A DNA stretch of 64,000 nt from Carpediemonas membranifera. Taxonomy: Eukaryota > Fornicata. This document shows positions 20,501 to 29,790 of this stretch, one piece after another (position 1 is the first letter of the stretch; each line of letters starts with the position of its first letter). The stretch spans positions 1 to 64,000 of the forward strand of contig JAHDYR010000064.1 in NCBI GenBank assembly GCA_019828565.1, in the 5' to 3' direction. The notes beneath the pieces were generated by a model that saw only the letters and a program-made list of their open reading frames with translations, was not told the DNA's origin and did not search any database. A program made the position numbers and the translations under genes.

Positions 20501-20789
20501 ATATGATGGCGGGATACATCAATTGGAGACTTCGACCGTAGTCGACTGCAAGTCGGCATACCGTCGTAGACGCGATGCGTAAGTACGCCTCGGGGCGTGG
20601 TACAGGCCCAGATGGACTACCGGCCATCTGGTACAAATATTCGAGAGAGATCGAATATTGACCAAATATTCGAATCAAATCTACGGTCCAGTTCAGACCA
20701 ATTTTACCAAGGGGTTAAAACCCCATTCCCCGGTAGTTCCGAGAAGATGGGCGACGCACAGCCCCCCGTGACACTGGAGAGCCTGGAGG
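20501..20789 (+). repeat. 289-bp DIRS direct repeat, right copy
   Basis: A near-identical second copy of 16,177-16,465, breaking off within the first codons of gag. It is followed by TATAAATTTGATCTAATCAA (20,820 region), which also occurs near 16,110. It is either the split direct repeat of DIRS-2 or the truncated head of another DIRS copy. Confidence 0.8.
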
Positions 20790-21076
20790 TCAGAGCATGT
20801 TTCCCATCAATCTCGGGTATAAATTTGATCTAATCAAATTGGAGACTTCGACCGTAGTCGACTGCAAGTCGTAATCATCTGAAAGAACGTTCTTACCGCG
20901 CGCAGAGGGTCAGCAGGTGGGGGTCCCTAGCAGAGCTCGTGGGTTATGTAGTCGGAGTCGTAAGCCTCGGCGGGGTCGCTTTCGGGAAATCGAAATTTTG
21001 CACATGTGCAAAAATCTCGGATGTCTCGACTGGCTCGACTACGACGCCTCTCTCACACGCGAAGGGCACACCACAG
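20790..21076. other. DIRS edge and sequence downstream of RT-X
   Basis: The first ~80 bases hold another DIRS block (AATTGGAGACTTCGACCGTA and following). The rest is downstream of the RT-X stop, with no supported gene. Confidence 0.4.
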
Positions 21077-21302
21077 TTAGAGCTGTGCCACGCGGCACTG
21101 CTCGCGGTAGTCACGGATGACCGCCGCGTTCCCAGCCCACACAGCCAAGACGACCCGACTGCGCAGGTCCCGACGGACCTCCGCGCTCAGACCGAGCCTC
21201 TCGCACAGACGCCACACCCAGCACGACTTGCGGTCCTCGGGGTCAGCTCTCGTGTTGCCAACGAGGTTACAGCTGGCCGCGATGAGCTCGCAGTCGAACC
21301 TC
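21077..21302 (-). pseudogene. RT-X C-terminal end, left of gypsy D
   Basis: This minus-strand frame continues the RT-X frame that reaches gypsy D on its right side (27,614). The two flanks share the 4-bp duplication CCTC, and the reading frame resumes exactly. Here it reads FDCELIAASCNLVGNTRADP, CWVWRLCERLG and REQCRVAQL, then a stop at 21,077-21,079. This is the C-terminus of the protein described under 27,614-28,802. Confidence 0.65.
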
Positions 21303-21426
21303 TGTAGCCTTATGGCTAGGGAAAGATTGTTTTATATAAGAAAACCCATGATGTGGTGAATATGGTTAATACTATATAAATCTATGAAATGGTAATCCTA
21401 TGTAACATTGGATAAGACCCACTGCA
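21303..21426 (-). repeat. Gypsy D 3' LTR
   Basis: 124 bp, TGTAGCCTTATGG ... CCCACTGCA on the plus strand. A purine-rich GGAGGGGCAG (minus strand, 21,427-21,436) abuts it and is the likely polypurine tract priming plus-strand synthesis. Confidence 0.9.
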
Positions 21427-22233
21427 CTGCCCCTCCAGTGCCCGTAAGGCACGACCTCAAGCAACGCATATATATGGTCGGCAATAGCCGATGAGGATTA
21501 GTGAAGTGACAACCGCTTCGAACGTACGAGAGCCACCAAGTACGATCGCAACAGTCTACTCTATTGGCGGTAGAGTAGGCTATGTCTGCCCTTCAGGCCT
21601 TGATCTACGATCTTAGCCAGTATTATGTAAAGATATGGTTGATACTATTATTCGAATCTGTATCTATAAAAATCTTGTGGTACCACTGTATAAACGCGCG
21701 CGCTAAGTTAGGTATAGGGTATCTTACATGTCCCTGCCCCTCCACGGCCGGAATACGGCCGTGATTGTGGCGGTTTGGTTCGGCTGTGCATTTTATGGCA
21801 CAATGAACCGCGGTTTCGAAAGTTTCACTGTACGCGGTATGCCAAGCGCTAGCCAGCGTATAGTTGTCAAAAATGGGGTTTTCAGCCCTCAACGACGCTT
21901 CGTTGGCGAGTTCTCGACGTTTTTTCTTTTCGGTGCCGAATGAAGGTGCTGCTCTGCGCTACGTGTGTCCTTCATGAATAACAACATCAATACTTAGTAA
22001 AAGCCTTCGTTGCTGCACTGTTTGTGGGATATTGAGGAGTATCTTCACGATTCTCCTCAAGGCTTCATGAGCGTCATCGAATCGACCTCCTGCGCCCAGG
22101 CTCCGGTCATGATCATGGCTGCTATGGTCTGCGGGTTAGTCAGCTAGGTTGCAGTAGTTCCCATAAAGTACGATAATTACGTCAATGCATGTAAATGCTG
22201 CTTTGAAGGATTTCAAAGCAGCCGTTTGAGGAT
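21427..22233 (-). other. Gypsy D 3' noncoding region
   Basis: About 800 bases between the 3' LTR and the antisense ORFs. No ORF is supported. It contains the short inverted repeat CTCTATTGGCGGTAGAG (21,560 region). This would act as 3' UTR for pol and as upstream region (possible promoter) for the antisense ORFs. Confidence 0.5.
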
Positions 22234-23175
22234 ATGGAGAATTATACCGCCGCAATGAAGGCTATAATCGAGGAACTAAGCGATGACGATGACATTGCCG
22301 CCCTCAATCGCGTCTTCCGCCACGTTATTCGCAAGCGTGCTCGTCGACGCGTTGGATCTACCGCCAACTCCGACAACACGACTAATCAGTCCTCCATTGA
22401 TGCTTCAACAACCGCTACGGGCTCAACAGTCAACGATCAGGAGCGCCAGCCCGATTCCAGCGTGGTTCCGGCAACCGCCGTCGGCGATTCGCGTCCGTCT
22501 CGCCGTGCTAGAGGCAAGCGCCGTATCGGCGTCCGTGATCGAGTTCTCCCGCCGGCAGTCACGGGCGCGGACGTGGTGTTCGAGCCTCCCCGCATTGATC
22601 GCGCCACACGGCTGCGGGGTGGGCTCGATCACGTCATCTCGACGGTCACGGCGACGTTATCGACATTCTCATCGCATCTAGAGCTGTCAGTGCAGCCGTT
22701 CCTCGATGTTTTGATGAGCGGTGCGCTTAACCAGGCATCGCTGACCTCCGTTCAGCGCCTCGACGGTGGCGTCATCGCTCTGTCTGGGGCAGTCGATGAC
22801 TACTATCTGCTTGTCGGCTTCCGCAAGTACTTCGATCTTGGCTCCGGTGTCAGCGACCGGGAGATCATGAACCAGGTATTCAACGGTCGCCGTGCCGGCG
22901 ATATCCGCCGGGAGGTCCTGGATGAGGCGGCACGCCTTCTTGCCGTTGGGGTCGACACGGCACGTAGCCACGTCCGCCGGCTCTATCTTCTTACGCATCA
23001 TGTTCCGTATTATGCAGTGCTACAGCACGCGATCTGGAGCCGGGTGCTGCAGGGCCGGCAGTGCCTGTATCGATTTGCCAATGACTGCTACGCCCTTGCC
23101 TGCGCCGAGGAGCTGCCGACCCTCAGCCTCCCCCCCGGTAGGTACCCCGGTTTCTTCGTCTTACACAGGATATGA
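22234..23175 (+). CDS. Gypsy D antisense ORF 1 (313 aa), function unknown
   Basis: The ORF lies inside the LTR-bounded element on the strand opposite gag-pol. It starts MENYTAAMKAIIEELSDDDD. There is a Ser/Thr/Arg-rich, low-complexity middle (about 35-110) with basic clusters (RKRARRRVG, RRARGKRRIGVRDR) that could be nuclear-localisation or nucleic-acid-binding signals, then a well-ordered-looking C-terminal ~190 residues with helices and YYLLVGFRKYFDLG. No known family was recognised. No signal peptide or membrane segment is evident, so it does not look like an envelope. Its stop overlaps the next ORF as ATGA. Confidence 0.6.
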   Translation: MENYTAAMKAIIEELSDDDDIAALNRVFRHVIRKRARRRVGSTANSDNTTNQSSIDASTTATGSTVNDQERQPDSSVVPATAVGDSRPSRRARGKRRIGVRDRVLPPAVTGADVVFEPPRIDRATRLRGGLDHVISTVTATLSTFSSHLELSVQPFLDVLMSGALNQASLTSVQRLDGGVIALSGAVDDYYLLVGFRKYFDLGSGVSDREIMNQVFNGRRAGDIRREVLDEAARLLAVGVDTARSHVRRLYLLTHHVPYYAVLQHAIWSRVLQGRQCLYRFANDCYALACAEELPTLSLPPGRYPGFFVLHRI

Positions 23176-23474
23176 CCCGCTTTCAGGTCTACGAGCGCGA
23201 CCGGTATTATCGCGTGCTGGCTATGCGTGGTCACTGGTGGCTGTTCGTTGAGCAGGCCTACCGTGGTCGCGCTGGCTCCTTCTTGCTCCTTGTCGCCTAC
23301 GACGGGTTCCCTGAAGCAAGTCTGACGCCGGTTAACGCAGACCTTGTCCGCGTGGCTGTGGTCAACCAGTACCTCAGGGCTCATTCCGAGCTCTGGGACG
23401 TTCTGCCTGAGTCCCTGCAGGTAGAGTTGGAAGAAGTGGTGACCAGTGACGAGGAGTCTGCCGGTGACGAGTAA
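23172..23474 (+). CDS. Gypsy D antisense ORF 2 (100 aa), function unknown
   Basis: The ORF starts at an ATG overlapping the stop of antisense ORF 1 (ATGA). It reads MTRFQVYERDRYYRVLAMRG, WWLFVEQAYRG and VVNQYLRAHSELW, ending in an acidic tail EEVVTSDEESAGDE. It may be a separate protein made by reinitiation or the C-terminal part of ORF 1 separated by a one-base frame change. It ends 62 bases before the pol stop on the other strand. Confidence 0.55.
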   Translation: MTRFQVYERDRYYRVLAMRGHWWLFVEQAYRGRAGSFLLLVAYDGFPEASLTPVNADLVRVAVVNQYLRAHSELWDVLPESLQVELEEVVTSDEESAGDE

Positions 23475-23536
23475 ATGTTCTGATGATTTTGGTTAGCGCA
23501 TTGATAGTCCGTTATTTACACGGCTATGTACAAGGG

Positions 23537-25279
23537 CTATCCGTCTGTATTGTTCGCCAGGAAGATGTCGAGAGCTGCGCAGTCCTTAACGTTCTTATAT
23601 GGTTCCCACGTGGATTCTTCGTCCTCAAATCCGGCCCAGTGCACGAGGTACTTCTTCTGCGACATGGTACCTGACCCGCGTGCTGCTGAAATGCGGTCGA
23701 CCAACCACTCGTCCCTGCTAGTTGCAGCGAGTTGCTGGATCTGGTCGTCAGTTAGTGTACCGGGGTTGAACCTTCGCACTCGTGCGGCATCGACCTTGAT
23801 GGTCTTACCATTCGTGGGTGACTCTGCCATGTCTTGGACTTCATATGCCACGGTGACGCCTGATTGCTTGATGCTCTTAACGCGCCTCATCGGGCCTCTC
23901 CACCCTGGTGATAGTTTGTCAGGTGGGCGAGAGGGGTACTTGACCAAGACGTAACGACTCAGGATCTCCGTACGCGACGAGACGGCCTTCGACCACGCGT
24001 CCTCCTTCATCGCTTGGATGCGAGCCTTCGCCAGCTGAATTGCCGCGTCGGCGGCTGCCCGGTGTGACTGCTTGGCGCTCGCTGACGCTTGCTTGGTAAC
24101 GTATATTGAGCTAGGCACGGTGAGGTTATATCCCAGGACGATCTCAGCCGGTGATAGGCGGGTTGGGACTCGCGGCGTGGCGTTGATGATAAAGCTCGCG
24201 ACAGGCAGGTGATGTATCCAGTTAGAGTCTCTTAGGTGGAACTTGCGTGCCTTCAAGATGCGTAACACCTCCTTGTTGGCTCGCTCCACCATCCCGTTTG
24301 ACTGTGGATGGTGGGCCGTAGTGATGTGCGTATCAAAGCCCAACTCCTTGGACAACCGTTGGAATAGCTTGTTGTTAAACTCTGGCCCTCCATCGGACTG
24401 TAACACCTCTGGGCACCCGAAGCGCAGTACCCAGTTGTTGACGAATGCGTCAGCTGCTGCTTCGGCTGTGGTCCCGGAGACGGCAACCAGCTCGGTCCAC
24501 CGTGAGCACATGTCGACCATGACCGTAATGTGCGTCATACCGTCCCGCGTTGGGAATGGCCCCATAGTGTCGATCGCTACGCGTTTGAACGGGGTCTCTA
24601 CAGCCGTATGTAATCCGGCCACAGTCTGCTCGGGTGGTCGTTCTAGCACTTGGCACGTGGGGCAATGAGAGATGAACTCGTCCACAGCTGAGCGGGATAC
24701 GCTCAACCCGTCGGCTCTCAGTCTGTCGATTGTCTGTCTTCTCGAGAAATGAGCGCCTGCCATCTCGTGTGCCTTCTTAATCTGATCAGTGGTCGCCTGG
24801 GAGCGTACGGTGAAAACTCTCGATAGTCCGTCGGCTCCGGCGTTGTCTAAACCTGCAACGTGCTCAATACCGAAGTCTAAGTCGGACAGGGTGTCAGCCC
24901 ATCGCTTGACCTTGGCGTTAACGCTCCGGAACATGAACAGGAGGTTCCTGTGGTCGGTCAGGATTGTGAAATGGCCCCAACTGAGGAACTTGCGCCAGCG
25001 TTGCACGGCAGCTATAATGGCGTACGCCTCCTTCTCACTGGTAGACCATCTCGACTGCACCTCATTAAAGGCCTTACTCATATAGCATACTGGCCTGCCC
25101 TCTTGGAGGAGTACTGCACCGTAGCCGAGCCCTGAGGCATCAGTCATAATAGTGTGCTCCTTAGTCGCGTTGAAGATGGCGAGTGCGTCCGCCGATGTGA
25201 GAGCATCCTTGATCTTCTTCAGCGCTGCGTCCTGTTCAGGCTGGCCGATAGGCCTGCGCCCGGCCATTGCCTCAGTCAA
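23537..25279 (-). CDS. Gypsy D RNase H, integrase and chromodomain (580 aa)
   Basis: In order: RNase H (MTDASGLGYGAVLLQ, STSEKEAYAIIAAV, LTDHRNLLFMF, HVAGLDNAGADGLSR); integrase HHCC zinc site (HEMAGAHF ... HCPTCQ); DDE catalytic core (RVAIDTMGPFPT, LQSDGGPEFNN, HPQSNGMVERANKE); and a C-terminal chromodomain (KYLVHWAGFEDEESTWEPY), which in this family can steer integration to marked chromatin. The frame joins the RT ORF upstream if one base is removed from the five-G run at 25,280-25,284. Confidence 0.9.
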   Translation of the reverse strand: MTEAMAGRRPIGQPEQDAALKKIKDALTSADALAIFNATKEHTIMTDASGLGYGAVLLQEGRPVCYMSKAFNEVQSRWSTSEKEAYAIIAAVQRWRKFLSWGHFTILTDHRNLLFMFRSVNAKVKRWADTLSDLDFGIEHVAGLDNAGADGLSRVFTVRSQATTDQIKKAHEMAGAHFSRRQTIDRLRADGLSVSRSAVDEFISHCPTCQVLERPPEQTVAGLHTAVETPFKRVAIDTMGPFPTRDGMTHITVMVDMCSRWTELVAVSGTTAEAAADAFVNNWVLRFGCPEVLQSDGGPEFNNKLFQRLSKELGFDTHITTAHHPQSNGMVERANKEVLRILKARKFHLRDSNWIHHLPVASFIINATPRVPTRLSPAEIVLGYNLTVPSSIYVTKQASASAKQSHRAAADAAIQLAKARIQAMKEDAWSKAVSSRTEILSRYVLVKYPSRPPDKLSPGWRGPMRRVKSIKQSGVTVAYEVQDMAESPTNGKTIKVDAARVRRFNPGTLTDDQIQQLAATSRDEWLVDRISAARGSGTMSQKKYLVHWAGFEDEESTWEPYKNVKDCAALDIFLANNTDG

Positions 25280-26770
25280 GGGGGAGGGCGATCTCGGCGA
25301 AACGGTCCACGTGATCTCTGAAATAGTTCAGAAAGCCTACTAAGCCCTGCATCCCACGGACGCTCTTGGGCAACTGGAGCTCTGCAATGTCGGCTACCCG
25401 GTCGGGGGCGATGTGTTTCTTCCCCTCGGAGATTACCCAACCTAGGAACTCGACCTCGGCACGGCCAAACTGGCACTTCTCCCTATTGAGCTGTAACTTT
25501 GTCTCGCGTGCGCGAAGGAGGACCTTGCGGAGATTCTGGAGATATTCCTCTTCGCTTGCCCCGAAGATGATGATGTCGTCAATGTATATATAACAGGCTG
25601 TGCCGACCAGCCCCCGGAAGGCGGACTCCATAGCCCGCTGGAAATGGGCTCCAGCATTGCGTAGCCCAAAGGGCATCCGGCAGTACTCGTACTGCCCCAG
25701 AGCCGTAGTAAATGCGGTGTACTGGCGGCAGCGCTCGGTCAGCTCGACTTGGTGGTAACCGGCGGAGAGGTCGAGGGTTGCGAAGACCTTCTTCCCCGCT
25801 AGCTGGGAGATAACCTCGTCAATACGAGGTATGGGGTAGTTGAAAGGTTCGGTGATGTCGTTAATTTGTCTGAAGTCAACTACGAATCGGGACTTACCCC
25901 CTTTCTTGGGTACTGTCATCGCGGGCGAAGCGTAAGGCGATTGACAGGCACGGATAAATCTCTTCGCCAGGAGAGCGTCAATGTGCTCCTTGACGACGGC
26001 TACCTTCGCCGGGGGGATGTAGTATGGTCGCGCGTTCACGACCCTGTCACTCTTCAGGATCAAGTCGTACGGTTCGAGCTTGCTTGGCTCGTTGCGATCT
26101 TCGAACACTGCGCTGAACTCCTTGAGAATCTTGGCCTGTGTATCGCTCGTAGTGGGGTTCAACTGGTAGACGGCAGCGTCGAACTTGGCGGGCGACGGAA
26201 TGTCCAGCTCGTCGCTACCCTCCTTGTTCCACTCAGCCTGAGGGAGAATACCCAACTCAACCATATGGGGGTATCCTAGGATCAGGTCGAAGTCGGTGTC
26301 GAGTAGAAGTAGCTCGGCGTTAAATGTACAAGTGCGCGGGGTGAACGATGATGGTTGCAGCTTAATCGTAGCGTTGACTCGACCCTGTGACTGTTTCTCG
26401 CCGCCTGCTGTTGCGACACGCTCCTGCGTGGTGGATATGACCTCGAGCTTGGCTGCGTGGCGAGGGTGGATGCTTGACACGTTAGCTCCCGAGTCTAATA
26501 ACGCTGTCAGCTTCTGCTTGCCTACTGAAACCGGAACGAGTGGTAGGTTGATCTTGGACTTGGACTGATCTGCACTGATAGAGAGAGAATATTGCGGAGA
26601 TTTATCCCGACAATATCTCTCCAGGTGACCAGTCTTCTTGCAGATCGAGCACGTGTGCTTCGGCTTGGGGCACTTGTGCCATGCGTGCTTGCCGCCGCAG
26701 TTCCAGCAGGTGTAGTCGCGCTTCTTGTCAGTGCTACTGGGATGGGGCTTACGCTCTGACTTATCCCGGT
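25272..26770 (-). CDS. Gypsy D zinc knuckles, protease and reverse transcriptase
   Basis: The frame is open upstream of the first in-frame start-like codon at 26,480. It begins with two knuckles, CWNCGGKHAWHKC (CX2CX3HX4C) and CSICKKTGHLERYC (CX2CX4HX4C), then a retropepsin-like site LLDSGANVSSIHPRHA (DSG). The RT has RFVVDFRQINDITEPF, ATLDLSAGYHQVEL, MPFGLRNAGAHFQRAM and the catalytic IYIDDIIIFG, followed by KCQFGRAEVEFLGWVIS. It makes the cDNA with RNase H encoded next. The fold from gag into this frame needs a 2-base shift near 26,838. Confidence 0.88.
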
Positions 26771-27469
26771 TCAGCGTCTTGTTGCTTCCCTCCTCAGACG
26801 GCAGCGGCTGGCGATAAGGATGGCCGTTGCGGCCTGCTCTCTTCTGTTACCGCTAGGATGGCCGCCTGTCGGGTGAATGCTCTTGGGGTGCTTCTGTCCG
26901 TCTCCTAGGTACGCTTCTCTCAGCTCTTCGCCGTCCCGCAGCTCGGTGCTAATGGCGAGTACCTGAGGCATGGCATCACTCAGAGTGGAATCTTCGATCA
27001 ACTCTTGAATGCGGTACATAGTTCTGCCTGTTCCCTGCTTGAAGCAGCGGGCGTACGTCTTACACAGTGTCTCCTGTGATGACTCGGGTTGCAGAATAGC
27101 CAGCAATGTCTGAAAGCGCTTGTTGATGCGTACCACCTCGCTAGGCGTGAAGGATGTGGCGTTCAAGCGGAAGTATTCAAGCCTTGCTACCTCGTGGCGT
27201 GGTCTAAAGGCCTTGCCGAGACGCTTGACACAAGCGATGTCTTGTTCGCGCCGGCGTGTAGTCTTGGTCTTGATGAGCGCCACGGGAGGATCGTTGTCGT
27301 CCGTGCCGAGTACTCCGTCAACGTAGTCACGGACGCAGCTGTCTATTAGGCGGTCTGAGCGCTGTTTTCCGCCGAGTGCTCGATAATCTTGGAGCGCTTC
27401 CACGAACGTGACTAATTCAGCCACGGACGTGCCCTTTAGTATCGGCGCTTTGGCCTTCCCGTATACCAT
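26771..27469 (-). CDS. Gypsy D Gag
   Basis: ATG 27,469 lies 20 bases inside the 5' LTR. The 232-residue frame contains a typical helical Gag capsid-like stretch (YFRLNATSFTPSEVVRINKRF, TLLAILQPESSQETLCKTYA, IQELIEDSTLSDAM). It runs out of frame near 26,838, where removal of two bases in an AGAAGAGAG stretch would connect it to the zinc knuckles. The product forms the virus-like particle. Confidence 0.8.
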   Translation of the reverse strand: MVYGKAKAPILKGTSVAELVTFVEALQDYRALGGKQRSDRLIDSCVRDYVDGVLGTDDNDPPVALIKTKTTRRREQDIACVKRLGKAFRPRHEVARLEYFRLNATSFTPSEVVRINKRFQTLLAILQPESSQETLCKTYARCFKQGTGRTMYRIQELIEDSTLSDAMPQVLAISTELRDGEELREAYLGDGQKHPKSIHPTGGHPSGNRREQAATAILIASRCRLRREATRR

Positions 27470-27479
27470 GTTGGTGGGA

Positions 27480-27489
27480 TTAGTACTAA
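27480..27489 (-). promoter_or_regulatory. Palindrome in primer-binding position, gypsy D
   Basis: TTAGTACTAA, self-complementary over 10 bases, abuts the 5' LTR exactly where a tRNA-complementary primer-binding site (usually starting TGG) is expected. The gag ATG follows after 10 more bases. Confidence 0.6.
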
Positions 27490-27613
27490 TGTAGCCTTAT
27501 GGCTAGGGAAAGATTGTTTTATATAAGAAAACCCATGATGTGGTGAATATGGTCAATACTATATAAATCTATGAAATGGTAATCCTATGTAACATTGGGT
27601 AAGACCCACTGCA
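27490..27613 (-). repeat. Gypsy D 5' LTR
   Basis: 124 bp, matching 21,303-21,426 with two visible mismatches. It contains TTTATATAAG and ACTATATAAATC, possible TATA-type core promoter sequence. Confidence 0.9.
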
Positions 27614-28802
27614 CCTCGAGTACTGAGCGGCCTTGTCACGGATCCCATCCTTGATCGACTGTGAGACGACCACATCGACGATCATATCGCCGTGGAGGGG
27701 CGTTCCATCAGCTGACGTTGCCGCTAGCATGAGCAGATCGGCTTCACCTCCGTCGGGCCCGTCCCGTTGGGCATGTAGGCCATACTGGTGTGATCCAGCG
27801 GAACCTCGCGCCGTTTGGGGATGAACTGCTCCGAGCAAACGTCGTAGATGGCGTCTCTGACGCCGTTATGACGCTCGATCCGGGCACCGCCCTTGAGGCG
27901 AACACAAGAGAGTCCATGAGACCAATCCGCAACAGATCTGCTGCACAGGGGGCATGGTTTGGCTTTATCTATCACGTAGGGGTCAAGAGACAGGTGTAGG
28001 CGGAGAATTGCAGTTGCCAAATCGGAACCCGAAAGAACGGGATCGAACGGCGTCAATGTGGACACTGCACGCACATAAGGCTCAGAAATAAACGATCTCT
28101 TCGCCGTAAGCTCCTTCTGCTTGAACTCCCGCACTTTCGTTGTCAGTTCAAACTGCGGAGTCGAAGTCTTCCACTTCTTCAGGGCATCCACGTCCTGCGG
28201 ACCACCAGCAGCACCAACCGCCTGAAATGCCTCATTGGGCACGTTCAGTGAGATGTTTTGGTCAAAGAGCTGCTTCACGGCACCGAGATATGCCGCCGGC
28301 CACACGATGGACGGAATTCCCCATCCAAGACCTCCCTGCGTGATGCTAAGGCCCGCTCTTTCGAGCGTACCAATCACTAGTCACTAGACGAGCAACTTCC
28401 CCACAAACATGGCGCTGTGAGCTGGCAAGAACGGCTCGGGGACACTGCGCTGGCGCGCGGCCCCATCAGGTACCCAGGTCACCCGGGGCGCCGGCTGCGG
28501 GACTGACCCGAAGCAGGCTTGGGCGATCTTGGCAACCACCGGGGGCAGCTTGGTGAAGATCCTACCGCCGTTGGGCAGGACTGGCAGTGTCGACCTAACG
28601 GTCTCGGGGACAAAGCCCCTCAATGCCTCACAGAGCTGCCGGAGCCGACTCTGGCTGAATCGACCCGTGGCCGACCCACGGTTGGACTCGTCCATAAGGG
28701 CCCGGGCGAGGGGTGGGTCGCACAGGGTGGCCGTCACCTGCTCTGGAGTGGTCCAGTGGTCGGCGCGCATGGCGTCGGGGACCCACTCGTCAAAGGTGGC
28801 CC
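27614..28802 (-). pseudogene. RT-X: C-terminal half of a non-LTR-type RT with CCHC and nuclease-like tail
   Basis: Minus frames 28,384-28,802 and 27,724-28,377 are in register but separated by TAG TGA inside a tandem TCACTAG duplication (28,374-28,387). Features: FVPETVRSTLPVLPNGGRIF, then GGLGWGIPSIVWPAAYLGAV, a motif seen after the RT thumb in many protist RTs, then CPLC...DWSHGLSC (CX2CX8HX4C) and RHNGVRDAIYDVC. After a frame change near 27,745 it continues EADLLMLAATSAD...GDMIVDVVVSQS, resembling the restriction-like endonuclease (RLE) tail of R2-type elements. Gypsy D interrupts it at 27,614 and a gypsy B copy at 28,803. Confidence 0.6.
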
Positions 28803-28962
28803 TGTACGGCAATTGCAAGTGCGTAAACGAAGAGTGTTTAATAGGGGGTTTAGACCACATATGCATAAATGGCCGAAATCAAATATCTGTATCTAATTCT
28901 GTATCTATAAATATATCTTGCGATATTGCTATCTATGGCCGTGGTAGGGTATGATAGCAACA
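28803..28962 (-). repeat. Gypsy B LTR, truncated copy
   Basis: 160 bp, TGTACGGCAATTGC ... TATGATAGCAACA, matching the LTRs of complete gypsy B. A polypurine tract follows at 28,963-28,990 (read on the minus strand). Confidence 0.85.
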
Positions 28963-29790
28963 GTGCCTCCCTCTTCTTTTTTCTTTGGAGGTATTGGAGC
29001 TCTCTTTGCGCTTATACTTTTGCATAAATGCGTAGCGTAATTCTTTGAGGCATTTGGGGATGAGAATCGGTATTTGTACAATGAAGGTAGTACTAAGCAG
29101 CTATCAGTATGTTACCTTCAAATCACGTGTTATTGAGCCTCAACAACGCTTCGTTGGCGAGTTCTGGCCGATTTTTCCTTCTGTTGGCGGAAAGCTGCAA
29201 GTGACGGCTCAAAACCTTGTCGAAACATCTAAATAACAACATCAGTGTCTTTGAAAGGCTCAATGACCGCTATTGCTGTGCTGTTAGCGTTTAATTTTTC
29301 CTTCTAGCTCAGGATGCTGAGTGAAGTACTTGTCGATAGCCTCGAGGGATCTAACCTCGGACCATGGGAGCCATGAGGCCTCTTCAGGCTCAAAGCCTGC
29401 CCATTGCACTTCAAACTCATAGCCAGACTTGGTCTTTCTGTGGGCTGAGACCTCTGAAACTATGAACTCGTCGCTTTCGGTCGCGGCTAGGGCCTTCAGC
29501 TCCCTCAGTGTCAACGAGCCTCGCTCAAAAGGATGGCATCTGGAGGTGTGGACTCGCAGTGACTTGTGGGTGTTCAGGTCTTCTACAATGAGAGTTGCAG
29601 GGGTTTTGAACTCATTGCACTCATACCCGGTGACGCGTAGTGGGCCACGGTACCGTGCTACTGTCTTGGTTGGTCTAAAGGATGGATAGCTCAGTAGGAT
29701 GTACTCAGGCAGAGCGGGGGTGATGCGTCCAGTGGCTTGGGACAGCACGGCTTGTACACGTTCAGCCTGTTTCGACTTAGCGGTGGCTAT
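28963..29790 (-). pseudogene. Truncated gypsy B copy: 3' UTR, chromodomain, integrase end
   Basis: Nearly identical to 32,156-32,984. The ORF 29,284-29,748 covers the integrase C-terminus and the chromodomain (YEFEVQWAGFEPEEASWLPW). One visible substitution (29,477 area) distinguishes it from the complete copy. It stops abruptly at 29,787-29,792, where it joins LINE-1 sequence through the shared tetranucleotide TATG. Confidence 0.85.

Larger units (their letters stand above)
21303..27613 (-). mobile_element. Gypsy D, complete chromodomain LTR retrotransposon (6.3 kb)
   Basis: Bounded by 124-bp direct LTRs (21,303-21,426 and 27,490-27,613; two mismatches seen) that begin TG and end CA, flanked by a CCTC target duplication (left 21,299-21,302, right 27,614-27,617). 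Inside, on the minus strand: gag, zinc knuckles, protease, RT, RNase H, integrase and chromodomain, the Ty3/gypsy (Metaviridae) order. Two plus-strand ORFs sit between pol and the 3' LTR. Near-identical LTRs indicate a recent insertion, although gag-pro and pol each carry a frame break. Confidence 0.92.

Noticed and set aside
22234-23474. Envelope gene making gypsy D a retrovirus-like element
   Set aside because: The ORFs are antisense to pol and show no signal peptide, transmembrane segment or cleavage site.
27470-27489. tRNA primer-binding site next to the gypsy D LTR
   Set aside because: No TGG-starting tRNA 3'-end complement follows the LTR. The position is taken by TTAGTACTAA.
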